DNA of 64,000 bases from Hormiphora californensis (GCA_020137815.1 CM035351.1:4423078-4487077), one strand, 5' to 3'; positions 19,701 through 43,169 are shown, numbered from the stretch's first letter. Notes: a model not told the origin generated them from the sequence alone. Numbers and translations: made by a program.

Positions 19701-22700
19701 CTTGTAACTCAGAAGTTTTCGTCCTTGATGCTGGGGAAAGAGATTTGGTTGAGTTGCTCTAGTTTAGTAAAACAATTGGTCGGGTAAAGGGCCAGGGGCA
19801 GGTAACAAATACGAGGGGGTAGAGGGGTGGGTAAACCGGGTTTCTTTTGCGATATAGGGAGAGAGGTGACCTACCCATGGCTTCATTGAGAAATTGCTGG
19901 GCTCCTTCTTTCCCTATGGACCCCTTTGACCGTCTCTTGTCTTCCTCTTTTTGTACCTTAGCCCTCAGCCGGTTTATCTCTCTCATCGCTTTCTCCTCAA
20001 ACTCTCGTTGCTATGGAAACACATGTTACCATGGGCTGGGGGGTGGAATGGGTTCACTATGAACAAGTGCCGAGAATTGCTCAACATATAATCCTGGATA
20101 TATTACCTGTGTGGGCGTGAGATCAGTTTTAATCTCCCTCAGTTTGTCATCATCATCTTCATAGGGCAGTTTTAGTCTGCTGGTCCTCTTCGTATCATAC
20201 TCATAATCATCAATATCATCACCAAATACATCCTCAATCCCTCGCTTCTTCTTCTGTCCGGACATCGCAGCATTCTTGTTACTCGCCATTTCACTGATCA
20301 TCTGGTAGGATCAAAATAGGTGTTAGATTGGCAGTACAGTGGGGTACTGTATTACAGTATACTGTACTGTGTTACAGCATACTGTACTGTATTACAGTAT
20401 ACTGTACTGTACTACAGTATACTGTACTGTACTACAGCATACTGTACTGTACTATACTATACTGTAAGCTATACTGTACTGTGCTATACTGTAGGCTACA
20501 CTGTACTGTACTATACTGTACTGTAATATACTGTACTGCAGTACAGCCTACAGTAAAACACTCTACAGGAGGGTTACAATAAAGCAGGGGGGGGTGACAC
20601 GTAACACTTTGTAACATGTAACGTGCACAAAAAGTTTTCTGCACATGTTACAAAGTGTTACAAAGTGTTACATAGTGTTACAAAGTGTTACATAGTGTTA
20701 CATAGTGTTACATAGTGTTACATAGTGTTACATAGTGTTACAAAGTGTTACATAGTGTTACATAGTGTTACATAGTGTTACAAAGTGTTACAAAGTGTTA
20801 CATAGTGTTACAAAGTGTTACATAGTGTTACATAGTGTTACATAGTGTTACAAAGTGTTACATAGTGTTACAAAGTGTCACAAAGTGTTACATAGTGTCA
20901 CAAAGTGTTACAAATTGTTACAAAGTGTTACAAATTGTTACAAAATATTTACAAAATATATAAGACGGTTGGTGAATAAGTAATTTGAACGACTTTGGTG
21001 TCTTTCTAGAACACATCTAAAAGTTTTAAATCATTTCTAGGGTTAAACATACACTTTTTTACTAATTTGCGGATGTTTTGAGCCTCCGATGTCATCGACT
21101 GTGGAAATCAGGGCTGAAATAGTCCAATTGGTAAAGAAAAATATAAACTCAAGACAACGGTAAAGTTTTTAGAGTGATATTGTGCCTCTCAGAGGCCCCC
21201 AATGTGCTGAGTCACCTGTGAGTTGTGACCCAATCGACTTTTTTTCATTGGTAATCGATTCTTTGTACTTAATAAGATGATATACAACGTTTCTGTTGGA
21301 AAAAGAAATACAATTTTTCCAAAATCAATTTTTTGGTCAACGATTGAAAATTTGCTTCGCTGCAAATCCTTGTGTGTTTGTAAATATTTTGCAACAATTT
21401 GTAACACTTTGTAACAATTTGTAACACTTTGTGACACTATGTAACACTTTGTGACACTTTGTAACACTTTGTAACACTATGTAACACTTTGTAACACTAT
21501 GTAACACTTTGTAACACTATGTAACACTTTGTAACACTATGTAACACTTTGTAACACTATGTAACACTATGTAACACTTTGTAACACTATGTAACACTTT
21601 GTAACATGTAACGTGCACAAAAAGTTTTCTGCACATGTTACAAAGTGTTACAAAGTGTTACGTGTCACCCCCCCAAAGCACCAGGGATGTGTTGCTAAGG
21701 GTCCAGTTAGAGATTTTGCGACTGACGTTAGTTACAATGAAGCAGGCCCCTGCTGACACTGCTGACACTGCCGCGCGCGCTACTTTACATGCAATTCACA
21801 TCGAAAACCCTGCTAGTCAACGAAGATTTGGCGCGCACAGGGACTCTCCCAGCTTGCGCCAGTTGCAGACTGGAGGCTGGCGCCAGAAACTGGAGCCAGC
21901 CTCCAATCTGCAACTGGAGCGTAACCTGAGTGTAACACCCGTAGAGACGCTCCACAACTTTATTAGTCTCATCCTCAAGTAGGGGGTGGAGCTGCTCTGA
22001 GGTCTCACTCTGACTTAGACCACGACCTGAGAGGGTTTAGTATTACTACTATTGAGTTAGCTTGGTGAGGGTGGGGTTATAGTTGAAGATTAACATAACT
22101 ACACCTCTCATCTCCTGCAAATGATGAGAAAGACTCTCCATCTACAGTGATGGGCAGTAAAAATCCCCCCAGACATGGTTACCGATATCCTAAAGCGCTA
22201 AAATTAAACATTTTGAAAACTAGCGCACCCATTGGGTGCGCCTCAAGTAAGGGCTTTCTAATAACCCACCCGGCTTCGCCGGTTGGTTTTTTTCGCCCCT
22301 TTCAACGTCAATAACACGGTTGCCATGGCAACTGAATTGGTAACTATGGGGACTGGCATGTAAAAAGTCATTCAAAAATATTAACAAACTTCCACTGGAA
22401 GTTCCAAAAGTGTGAGCAACAGCTTTACAGCTTTGGGTACATGAAGTGTTTTATGAAGGAGCAATGTCGCTTAGATACCGCACTGAACGAACGGCCATCA
22501 CGACGTTCATCTCCAAATTATAATAGAGACTAGCGCACCCATTGGGTGCGCCTGAAATAAGGGCTTTTTGATAACCTACCCGGCTTCGCCGGGTGTTTCT
22601 TTTCGCCCCTTCCAACGTCAATAACACGGTTGCCATGGCAACTGAATTGGTAACTACGGGGACTGGCATGTTAAAATTCATTCGAAAATATCAACAAACT

Positions 22701-22973
22701 TCAACTGGAAGTTCCAAAAGTGTAAACAACAGCTTTACAGCTTTGGGCACATAGAGTGTTTTATGAAGGAGCACTGTCGCTTAGATACCGCTGAACGAAC
22801 GGCCACTTCGACGACATTCATCTCCAAATTATAATAGAGATACCCTCACCTAAACAAGTAATGGCAGCAGTCACAATGGTCATCTCTGAATACCCCAGGA
22901 CGTCTTGTACGATGTCTGCAATGGAGGTACGGAGCTTCTCCGTCTTCAGCTTCCCTAACTGTTCCAAAACCAT
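13755..22973 (-). CDS. PRPF3: U4/U6 small nuclear ribonucleoprotein Prp3
   Basis: Core protein of the U4/U6.U5 tri-snRNP. Thirteen exons read by eye on the minus strand: 22973-22850, 22026-21926, 20301-20107, 20010-19875, 19730-19570, 16004-15895, 15742-15553, about 15241-15072, 14915-14772, 14660-14447, 14360-14164, 14068-14016, 13914-13755. Phases match across the junctions, giving about 650 residues against 683 in human. N-terminal PWI domain: [19 protein letters not shown], then [13 protein letters not shown]. Middle: [24 protein letters not shown]. Prp3 core: [48 protein letters not shown]-terminal DUF1115/ferredoxin-like part: [20 protein letters not shown] and [15 protein letters not shown], ending [20 protein letters not shown]. 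Intron 5 (19569-16005) contains a same-strand multicopper oxidase; intron 2 (21925-20302) contains a 1.1-kb inverted-repeat element; intron 1 holds the dispersed repeat doublet. Confidence 0.96.
16487..18378 (-). pseudogene. Laccase-type multicopper oxidase nested in PRPF3 intron, frame-broken
   Basis: Three-cupredoxin copper oxidase of the laccase group. The ATG at 18378 gives [17 protein letters not shown] followed by a hydrophobic anchor ([17 protein letters not shown]), so it would be a type II membrane protein with an extracellular enzyme. All four copper motifs are present: HWHG (about 18.05 kb), WWHGH (about 17.92 kb), [10 protein letters not shown] (about 16.95 kb) and [11 protein letters not shown] (about 16.72 kb). 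The N-terminal frame is open to 17980 and the C-terminal frame is open from 17557 to the stop at 16487. Between them (17558-17985) the homologous reading jumps frame about five times (for example at [45 protein letters not shown] and [11 protein letters not shown]), each step apparently one base. No introns are evident. Either a decaying gene or a patch of sequence errors; strong conservation in the flanks favours the latter. Confidence 0.8.
19122..19222. repeat. Minisatellite, ~11-12-bp CATCTGGGACR unit
   Basis: About eight tandem copies of ACACATCTGGG / ACGGATCTGGG / ACGCATCTGGG in the large PRPF3 intron upstream of the multicopper oxidase. Confidence 0.85.
19262..19320. repeat. Short palindromic element with GGTAATGAAATTACC core
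   Basis: Inverted relative of the elements at 6905 and 11513: GGCGGCTGTCGCC hairpin, then TTGGTAATGAAATTACCCCT. Located in PRPF3 intron 5. Confidence 0.5.
20333..20545. repeat. TACTGTACTG tandem repeat
   Basis: Tandem array with a unit of about 10-20 bp combining ACTGTACTGT and TACAGTA. The motif is self-complementary, so the array can form cruciform-like structures. In PRPF3 intron 2, just upstream of the 20587-21674 element. Confidence 0.85.
20587..21674. mobile_element. Foldback-type non-autonomous element with minisatellite arms
   Basis: The ends are inverted repeats: G-run plus TGACACGTAACACTTTGTAA at the left and its reverse complement ending in a C-run at the right, about 28 bases identical. 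AAAGCA flanks both sides (20581-20586 and 21675-21680), a 6-bp target duplication. Just inside each end lies a hairpin motif (ACATGTAACGTGCAC, short loop, GCACATGTTAC) in direct orientation. Then come 10-bp minisatellite arms, GTTACAAAGT/GTTACATAGT on the left (20640-20945) and the complementary orientation on the right (21390-21610). About 430 single-copy bases lie in the centre, with no protein resembling a transposase. Inserted in PRPF3 intron 2. Superfamily unknown. Confidence 0.8.
22223..22510. repeat. Dispersed repeat, copy 1 of 3, with X-box palindrome
   Basis: Begins ACTAGCGCACCCATTGGGTG, continues with a CCCGGCTTCGCCGG hairpin and GTTGCCATGGCAAC at 22319-22332, and ends near the CTTAGATACCGC / AACGAACGGCC motif. 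Copies 2 and 3 lie at 22528-22830 and 54248-54540. Non-coding; in PRPF3 intron 1. Confidence 0.8.
22528..22830. repeat. Dispersed repeat, copy 2 of 3, with X-box palindrome
   Basis: Direct tandem neighbour of copy 1, same order of motifs: GCGCACCCATTGGGTGCGCC, CCCGGCTTCGCCGGG, GTTGCCATGGCAAC at 22629-22642, CTTAGATACCGC. The pair looks like a tandem duplication or a dimeric element. Confidence 0.8.
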
Positions 22974-23291
22974 CTTGGTGGCTAAACTAGAAATTGGTTA
23001 TAGATCTTGGGAAATGGGTTAAAATAGCTGGGATAGAGAAGTGACACTGACAGTGGTCTGGGCGCCCATCAGAGCTGGGAAGGAGGGTGGCGTGCTGACA
23101 AGTTTGTATTTTGTCAAAAGCGACACTTCGCGCGCTCCATAACATACTCAATCTTACTGCGCCAAAATCTGGGACACATGCTAAAAATGAGGAAGAAAAG
23201 GACTAAGTAACTACTAAGGTACGATGATTAAAAACATTCTGAATACAAAACCGAAATAACAGAATGAAAAACAAAACGACTAAAAAGGTAG

Positions 23292-23873
23292 TTAGTTAAT
23301 AGCATCATACAAGGCTGCTCCATTTGAACGTCCAACCACAGAGACAAGTTCTCCTTTGGAAGCTTGACACAAATTGTACAGCGTCCCAAACTTGTCCCGT
23401 AACTTCCGGGCTTGTGTTGCACCAACACCGGGTACTGATTTCAGTGTTGCAACCATAGTCTCGCTACTAGGAGGCTGGCGAGGTCCAGGATTTGGCTTCC
23501 TGCCAGACACACAATTCAGAGCACACCGTCCCACTATCTTACCAAGCTGGGACAAACTCTCTATTTGGAGCAGGTTAACTTTCGGAACAGCTGCTGAGAC
23601 CCAATCGGAGTATTTGTCTTCTGTGGCTAACACTATCACGTGACCAGGCCAGGTAGTTTGGAGGAGTGCCAATAGTTGTTCTGTGGATTGTGGTGTAGCA
23701 AACAGTGTTCCATCCTCTAACATCGCATCAAACGGTCCGAGGGAGGTTGAGAAGATGATTCGGGAAGACCGGGATGTAGAAGAACAGGATGTTATGATGG
23801 GGGTATTCCTGTGCTTCTCAGCAAATAGAATACAGCGGGATACGGGTTTCGGGAGTAGACCGGGGTCAAACAT
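23292..23873 (-). CDS. XPF/ERCC1-like protein with helix-hairpin-helix (FAAP24/SHOC1-like)
   Basis: The C-terminal third carries a clear helix-hairpin-helix DNA-binding motif: LKSVPGVGATQARKLRDKFG, followed by a second hairpin-like stretch ending SVVGRSNGAALYDAIN. The N-terminal part (IIFSTSLGPFDAMLEDGTLF, then HVIVLATEDKYSDWV) alternates strands and helices as in the XPF/ERCC1 nuclease fold, but I see no ERKxxxD nuclease motif, so it would be a pseudonuclease. This arrangement fits FAAP24 (Fanconi core complex) and the meiotic SHOC1/ZIP2-SPO16/PTD group; I cannot choose between them. The start is uncertain: the frame stays open upstream of the Met at 23873 to about 23940 (INIPAIVHPLLNHT), so an upstream exon may exist. 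It lies head-to-tail with PRPF3, 320 bases upstream of the PRPF3 start. Confidence 0.6.
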   Translation of the reverse strand: MFDPGLLPKPVSRCILFAEKHRNTPIITSCSSTSRSSRIIFSTSLGPFDAMLEDGTLFATPQSTEQLLALLQTTWPGHVIVLATEDKYSDWVSAAVPKVNLLQIESLSQLGKIVGRCALNCVSGRKPNPGPRQPPSSETMVATLKSVPGVGATQARKLRDKFGTLYNLCQASKGELVSVVGRSNGAALYDAIN

Positions 23874-23940
23874 AGTGTGGTTGAGAAGTGGATGGACGAT
23901 GGCTGGGATATTGATTTCTTTCTGACTCCTCTTGTCGTAT

Positions 23941-24302
23941 TTGATTCATGGCATCTAGCCGAAAACATAAATTAATTATATTTTGAAAAGATCAGGTAAG
24001 GGGTAAGGGATTGGAAATAATACATAGTAGTCATAGAATTTGGGTACGATTTGATAATTCCAAGGGAAGCGTAATTTACATAAACCTCGGCAGATAAATA
24101 TCAATCATTCTCGATAACGTCTGGGTTGTAAACATAAATAATTGTCAACCATAATAAATAAAATTATCAATAAATTATTTAACTTAGTTATACTAACGCT
24201 TACTTTAAAAACTGAATAAATTCTGGCATTTACAGGAGTAGATATTACGATATTACAATATGAAGTTTTAATAATAATCTGGGATAAGATACAAATATGG
24301 TC
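23941..24302. other. AT-rich intergenic region
   Basis: AT-rich DNA between the helix-hairpin-helix gene and the stop of the MYND gene. No coding or structured feature seen. Confidence 0.45.
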
Positions 24303-37763
<13,461 letters not shown>

Positions 37764-38105
37764 CTATTTGGGGGGATGTTCAGCTTTTAAGCCATCATGT
37801 GAAATTGTATGCACAACATCAGTGTGCTACAGTTAAAATAGCACTCGAGTGAAGAGAGAACAAAGGTGAAAGTTGTTTAAAAACCCATGAATCATGACCA
37901 CTCGCTATTCGGGAGGAGTTCAGACAAAAGAGAGATATTAAAAAACAGTGCTACTACTCTAACATGCAGCTCACATTAATGTAACACAGTACTTGTTCTC
38001 ACATTTTACCGTTTTATGATCTCTGCCTAATCTTTTGGGGTTTATCTTTTGTTGCACGAGTAATTTTTAATCCTGAAGATCTCAAAGCACTTTTTCACCA
38101 TCTAG
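37764..38105. promoter_or_regulatory. Short divergent intergenic region (MYND gene / DEG-ENaC)
   Basis: 342 bases separate the start codon of the minus-strand MYND gene from that of the plus-strand channel gene, so both promoters must overlap here unless untranslated exons lie further away. No clear TATA element seen. Confidence 0.5.
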
Positions 38106-39911
38106 ATGGTTGTTTTGAAGGTGTTTCCTTGGACATCAGGGGAAAATAATAATCCTAAGAACGAGGGGGCTGTCTCTCGACCCGGGACGACGGCCGGCGA
38201 TGACCCCTTTCTGTTCGGATTCCAGGACCTCGCTAGCGACTATGTGCAGGTGTTACAGGAGAATGCCCGGCCACGTTGGTGTAGAATTCTCTGGTGGATT
38301 TTAGTCGCTGTACTGGGAGCACTGACTGTCTTTATGGTGTACGAATTGTTGAGCGACTACTTTGCATACGAATCATTTAACACGGCCTCAACTGCCTGGA
38401 CTACTAAACTAGTTCTCCCCGCCATCACCATTTGTAGTACCAACTTCATCAACTACACGGACCTAAAACCTGAGTTAATCAGCTTCGGAGATACAGGACA
38501 GTTCAAGTATATTGTGACACAAGTTCAGAAACGGGTCGCTCAAGGTCGGGATCCTAGCAAGCTCAAATTAATGGATGAGTATAAGAATGTTAGTGCATTT
38601 GAAGATTATGTTGGATCTATCGATTACGTATACGCAAACCACCTGTACGGGACATTTGTGGGAGAGTACGATTACACTTTTGCTGGTATTGGAAACATCA
38701 TAAGTTACGCTGAGTGGGACAGCTTGCAAGGAATGACTCAACTGGGGAGGTGTTTGGAAATTAACGACGATAAATCGTTTTATCAGACCTATTACAGTGA
38801 TTCAGCGGGATTTACCATCGATGCCAGTGCAAACTTGGACGATTATCTCTTTTCCACACGGACACAGGGATTCAAGGTTTTCCTTCGAAGCCATGACGAA
38901 ACAGTGATGATAGACCAGGGTGGATATCTTGTTCAACCCGGAACGGAGACTTTCTTCAAGATCTCCGCTAAAAAGGCACTGCGGTTGGGATCACGATGGG
39001 GGACATGCCGGAACGTGCCCAGTGCATACTCCAAGTACGGAAATGACTCCAATCCGCATTATGAGACGGTACGGGAGTGTCTCCAGCGACAAAGAATTGA
39101 TCTGTACGCAAAGAAGTGTAGCTGTATGCCGTGGTACTTTGTGAGTCGGATGAAAACACTAGAAAGAGAGGAAGTGCTCGACAAACTGATAGAGAAGATT
39201 GACGCTGGAGATGATAACACTACTGACAATCATGAAGACCATGACAGAAAACGCAGACAAACAAAGTTTCGGAATTCCGTGAGAGTAACAAAACATCACG
39301 GAAAGAAGTCTGCAGTAAAAGGTGACAAGGATGATAGGCGAAAGAGGGATACAGTTGAAGACACGACAACACCATGGTACGATACTTACACCACTACCCA
39401 GCCAACTTCAGGGACTCCCTTCTGGTCGGATTTGGAGTACAGCACGTACACCTGCTCCTTCGCCGAGCTGCTGATCTGCGAGGCCTACATAGAGGAGGAA
39501 ATAGCTAATGGACACATTGTTATGGAGGATTGCCCTGAGCCGTGTGAGTATTTAGAGTGGGATGCTGAGGTCGCATCCTCCAGTTTTCCGCCCTCTGAGC
39601 AGTACTACAACGAATATATCAAAGACGACTGGTACATCGAGGCAAACACCTCCTACAGCTATGCAAAAGAAAACTTTGCAAGAATCCACATATACTATGA
39701 TGATCTAAAGACAACTACCAACGAACAAGTGAAGGCATACGAAATTCAAAACTTTATTGCTGAGTTTGGCGGTACTGTGGACTTGTTTATTGGGTTCTCT
39801 TTTTTCACGGTCTTTCAACTCATGGAGATTGGTGTTGCGTTTTGTTTTTACAATTGCCATAAACGAAGAAAATCCGCCAACGCTACAAAAGCAGCTACTC
39901 CTAAGGTATAA
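38106..39911 (+). CDS. DEG/ENaC-family sodium channel subunit
   Basis: 601 residues in a single exon, unlike its intron-rich neighbours. Two membrane segments: TM1 about residues 61-82 (ILWWILVAVLGALTVFMVYE) and TM2 about 557-581. The selectivity-filter region reads DLFIGFS (GxS at 563-565), and the FGG and FQLMEI neighbours are typical of the family. The large ectodomain has the conserved cysteines: GRCLEIN, GTCRNV, ECLQRQRIDLYAKKCSCMPW, TCSFAELLIC, DCPEPCEY, plus several N-x-S/T sites. Odd points: the His-Gly gating motif usual before TM1 is not found (the equivalent stretch reads ASDYVQVLQENARPRW). A Lys/Arg-rich insert has two furin-type sites, RKRR (381-384) and RRKR (411-414). The C-terminal tail has no PPxY motif. 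The single exon suggests retroposition or intron loss. Confidence 0.93.
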   Translation: MVVLKVFPWTSGENNNPKNEGAVSRPGTTAGDDPFLFGFQDLASDYVQVLQENARPRWCRILWWILVAVLGALTVFMVYELLSDYFAYESFNTASTAWTTKLVLPAITICSTNFINYTDLKPELISFGDTGQFKYIVTQVQKRVAQGRDPSKLKLMDEYKNVSAFEDYVGSIDYVYANHLYGTFVGEYDYTFAGIGNIISYAEWDSLQGMTQLGRCLEINDDKSFYQTYYSDSAGFTIDASANLDDYLFSTRTQGFKVFLRSHDETVMIDQGGYLVQPGTETFFKISAKKALRLGSRWGTCRNVPSAYSKYGNDSNPHYETVRECLQRQRIDLYAKKCSCMPWYFVSRMKTLEREEVLDKLIEKIDAGDDNTTDNHEDHDRKRRQTKFRNSVRVTKHHGKKSAVKGDKDDRRKRDTVEDTTTPWYDTYTTTQPTSGTPFWSDLEYSTYTCSFAELLICEAYIEEEIANGHIVMEDCPEPCEYLEWDAEVASSSFPPSEQYYNEYIKDDWYIEANTSYSYAKENFARIHIYYDDLKTTTNEQVKAYEIQNFIAEFGGTVDLFIGFSFFTVFQLMEIGVAFCFYNCHKRRKSANATKAATPKV

Positions 39912-40470
39912 TCAATTTCATCTCGCATCTCACATCCACAGAATCGATGTGATAAACAGTACAAAATATTTCTAAAGAACACTGAGAATTAAAATGTACG
40001 TTTTACAGAGACCATTAAAAAGTAATTGTTTTCGTGAATGAGTTTCATTGTCAAAGAATTTATGAAAATATGTTGCAACTCAAACAAACTAAATACATAT
40101 TCATGATATTTGAAATCGGATTTTTGGCGGGTTTGCCCATCAACACAACAAAAACTAGAAAATCCACAGACTCAGCAAGGTGTCATTAAATAACCAGTTC
40201 TGTATTGTGAGCCGAACGTGACAATTAGTTCCTTTGTTATTCAACAAACAATTTCCAACTTTCTCGGATCTCTTTATTCACCCAGGAGGCGGGAAGGAAA
40301 AACATTGTTCATTAACAACTCTGACATAATCGTATGGCAGTACATGAATTCTCGGGTGGTGCATCTAATAAAGTCACCCAGCTGGGGCCTGGGACGTCTC
40401 TGGGAGAGCGTTGGCATACGCTGCAGGCCCCTTTACAAGGGGGTGCACGTATGAGGGGGCGCATGAGGGG
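39912..40470. other. 3' flank of the channel gene
   Basis: AT-rich sequence after the stop codon; AATTAAA and ATTAAA at about 39986-40018 could be polyadenylation signals. Beyond that, no feature recognised. Confidence 0.35.
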
Positions 40471-41127
40471 CCGTTACGATCTGGGTGTTTCGTGGACTGT
40501 TTACAGGTGTGCACGCTGCCAAAAAAGTTGATTCACTAAAATGGCTCTAACCGCCGAACCACTATACCGTTGTGATTAATTCAAAGTTTATCTGGTAGGA
40601 AATCTCAAGGCCTAACCCAAACCCAAACCCCCAACCGGCAACCCTAACCCTAACCCTACTTTAGCCCTAACCCTAAAAAACCGTTTGTCAGCACTCACGA
40701 AACACCCAGATTTTAACGCTGGCCGTAAGATGGACACTTCAAATTTGGAAAAACTCCTTCCTAACCTCCAAATGTTAGGTCTCTATCAGGATGGAACAAG
40801 AAAGGTCTCAATCTTATCAGGGGTGAGACACCGGACGACAACCTTTTACACAATTCAAAAGGGTGAGGACAGTTTTTCAACGGGCGCCGTTACGATCTGG
40901 GTGTTTGGTGGCCTATTTACAGGTGCGTGCTGCCAAAAAAGTTGATTCACTAAAATGGCTCTAACCGCCAAACCACTCAACCGTTTTGACTGATTCAAAG
41001 TTTATATGGTAGGGAATGTTAAGGCCTAATCCCAACCCAAGCCCTAACCCTAACCCCAATTTAGCCCTAACCCTAAAAAACCGTTTGTCAGCACTCACGA
41101 AACACCCAGATTTTAACGCTGGCCTTT
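40471..41127. repeat. Tandem duplicate block with interstitial telomere-like repeats
   Basis: Two related copies (40471-40727 and 40887-41127), each starting CGTTACGATCTGGGTGTTT, containing GTTGATTCACTAAAATGGCT, then several degenerate CCCTAA units (about 40612-40680 and 41022-41078), and ending CACCCAGATTTTAACGCTGG. The CCCTAA motif is the animal telomere repeat TTAGGG on the other strand. Confidence 0.8.
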
Positions 41128-41344
41128 TTCAAATCCACTAACCCCAACACCGATTGGCATCACTTTCCGACAGCCGAAGAGAAGCTGCCGAAGAGAGAAA
41201 GGGGGTAACCGTATGAAGAGTTAATCGCGATGAGTCTCATTCACATTGGGTTCGATCATTTGCCCCCGGTGTTGGGGTTAGTAATAAATAAATAAATCTT
41301 AAAATCACTCACTCAAATAAATAATAAATATTACAAATAAAAAG

Positions 41345-42718
41345 TCAGTCAGTAAAATCACACATTGCGATGGGAGGTGGAGTCGTGAACTTTTTCCTCG
41401 TGCCCCTCAGTGAGACCAAGGTACTTCTGAGGAGACAGAACCGTATCCGCGTTCTCAAGAAATTAATCACCTCAGCGTATTTGTCCTTGTGTTTCGTTGA
41501 GATGCGTGAAGCTAACTTTTTGATTAATCGTCCAGCCTCTGGTCCGGAACCTCCGGAGGTAGCCATCACAAACGGGGTGAAAGCCCCTCTCTCCGCTTCT
41601 CTGATTCGTTGTTGGTAATCACGTTTCTTCCGACTTTCATTCATTTTATACAGAGATTTTGGGTCTTTTCCTCTGTAACTGGGTGCAGTGGGATGAAATA
41701 CTGCAACGTCCACGTGGGCCCCCTGTAGTCCTCTCCATAACCCAATAGCATACACGTCACTGCGAGCATCAGGTGCTGTATTGACACTCCGGGGGTAGTC
41801 ATCTGGGTTAACTGGCTGCAACACTTTCTCAATTTCAACACCCTTGTATCCTGCATGGGTAATAATGTCTGCAAGGGTATCTCTAATCTCGTTGTGCCGC
41901 AGGATAGTAAACCCGCCAGTACTACAGCTCAGGGCATGGTCTGCCCCATTCTGTTTTCCACATACACATTCAGAGAACTGGCCATTGATTTCAAAGCCAT
42001 ACCTGAGGCACATCGCGTCTGTGAACTCTGATTTGGATAGTTCTCTGTTGAAGATCTCCAAGGGCCGGGCAGAGAGCCAGGACGATGCTCCCGTCTCCAT
42101 GTTTAGAAACAATGTCCTGGTCCATTTTTCTTCCTCTTTACACACTGCCTCTCTTAGCGCCTTCTGTCTCTTCATCTCCTTGACACTGCATTCAAGCCTC
42201 CTCTCTGCGATTTCTTTCTCAACTTCATGTATTGTCTTCTTGTTTTCATCCAATTCAAGTATGTTTAACACCAATGGCTCAGTGACATGCTCTGAATTTT
42301 TGTAGAAGACCGGGGCCGTCTCAACAGGATTGTCTAGACCAAGGCCTCCCTCTCTTATTGGAAGAGCAAAGATTTTCCTCTCCATATCGCTGCACGGTCT
42401 TCCTATCAGCTTAGGTATCAGTCTGTTCCTTATGGCATCTTCGAGCCTTTGAAAAGAGTCTGCCGAGTCCGGGATGGTACGCTGGAGGTAAACCCATTTG
42501 AATTTCAGTGACGAGATGAAGTTCGAATAGGCGAGGTGTGGATGGCTACTGGCAATTTCAGCTAAGTTCTCAACCATGTCGCTCCACATCTCCACCTGGT
42601 CCTCAGTGTACTCCCAACTGTATTCCATGGTCCCAATCGCCGCTCCAAGATGTTTCGCACCTTCCACCGTCAGATTTAAATCTGTGTCACTGAATAGCTC
42701 CTTAGCCTTTTTCAACAC
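41345..42718 (-). mobile_element. Retroelement ORF, C-terminal portion
   Basis: 457-codon open frame without catalytic reverse transcriptase motifs. It has the region commonly found after RT in a class of invertebrate retroelement polyproteins: FALPIREGGLGLDNP, a Cys/His cluster CVCGKQNGADHALSCSTGGF, then LRHNEIRDTLADII, GAHVDVAVFHPTAPSYRG and FVMATSGGSGPEA. The upstream half, which should hold RT, is absent: sequence above 42718 loses similarity, so the copy is 5'-truncated. The element class (non-LTR versus DIRS-like) is not certain. The frame is intact, so the insertion may be recent. Confidence 0.7.
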
Positions 42719-43169
42719 GCCCGGCTCCTGAACTTTTCATGATAAAATAAAGATGCCGCGCAGACGCAATACAGAGAAAAGGCAAAATCGGTGCGCGTTA
42801 CATCTATCGCTATGTCTCTGCGCGGTGATCATAAGAAATGGGTCTCTGCGCGTTACAAAAAGTCATATTATCAACAACAACTCCCATGACACCACATACG
42901 TCATACAATTATAAACAAAGGCTAGATATCTGAGGATGAACCTTATTATGACACACGTGACTTATAAGGTAAACTCTTGGATTATTGGTTCAAGACAATA
43001 TCTAATAATAAAAATCATAAATACATCTATCTAAACGACATTTCATGCCTGATCCTCAAGATAACTAGATAAAAATAAAGTATAAAAATAAAGTTCTTAA
43101 TCTGCATATCATCCTTTAAAACTAAATGTGAAACCAAAGCACAAAAACTATTAATATCCCACTATTTCA

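Noticed and set aside
20640-21610. Possible CRISPR-like array of short direct repeats
   Set aside because: The units are contiguous 10-bp repeats with no spacers, in an animal intron, and belong to the foldback element.
38968-39159. Reverse-strand frame inside the DEG/ENaC gene
   Set aside because: Shadow of a strongly conserved coding exon on the plus strand.
40600-41080. True chromosome end at the CCCTAA repeats
   Set aside because: Repeats are short, degenerate and followed on both sides by ordinary genes, so this is an interstitial site.
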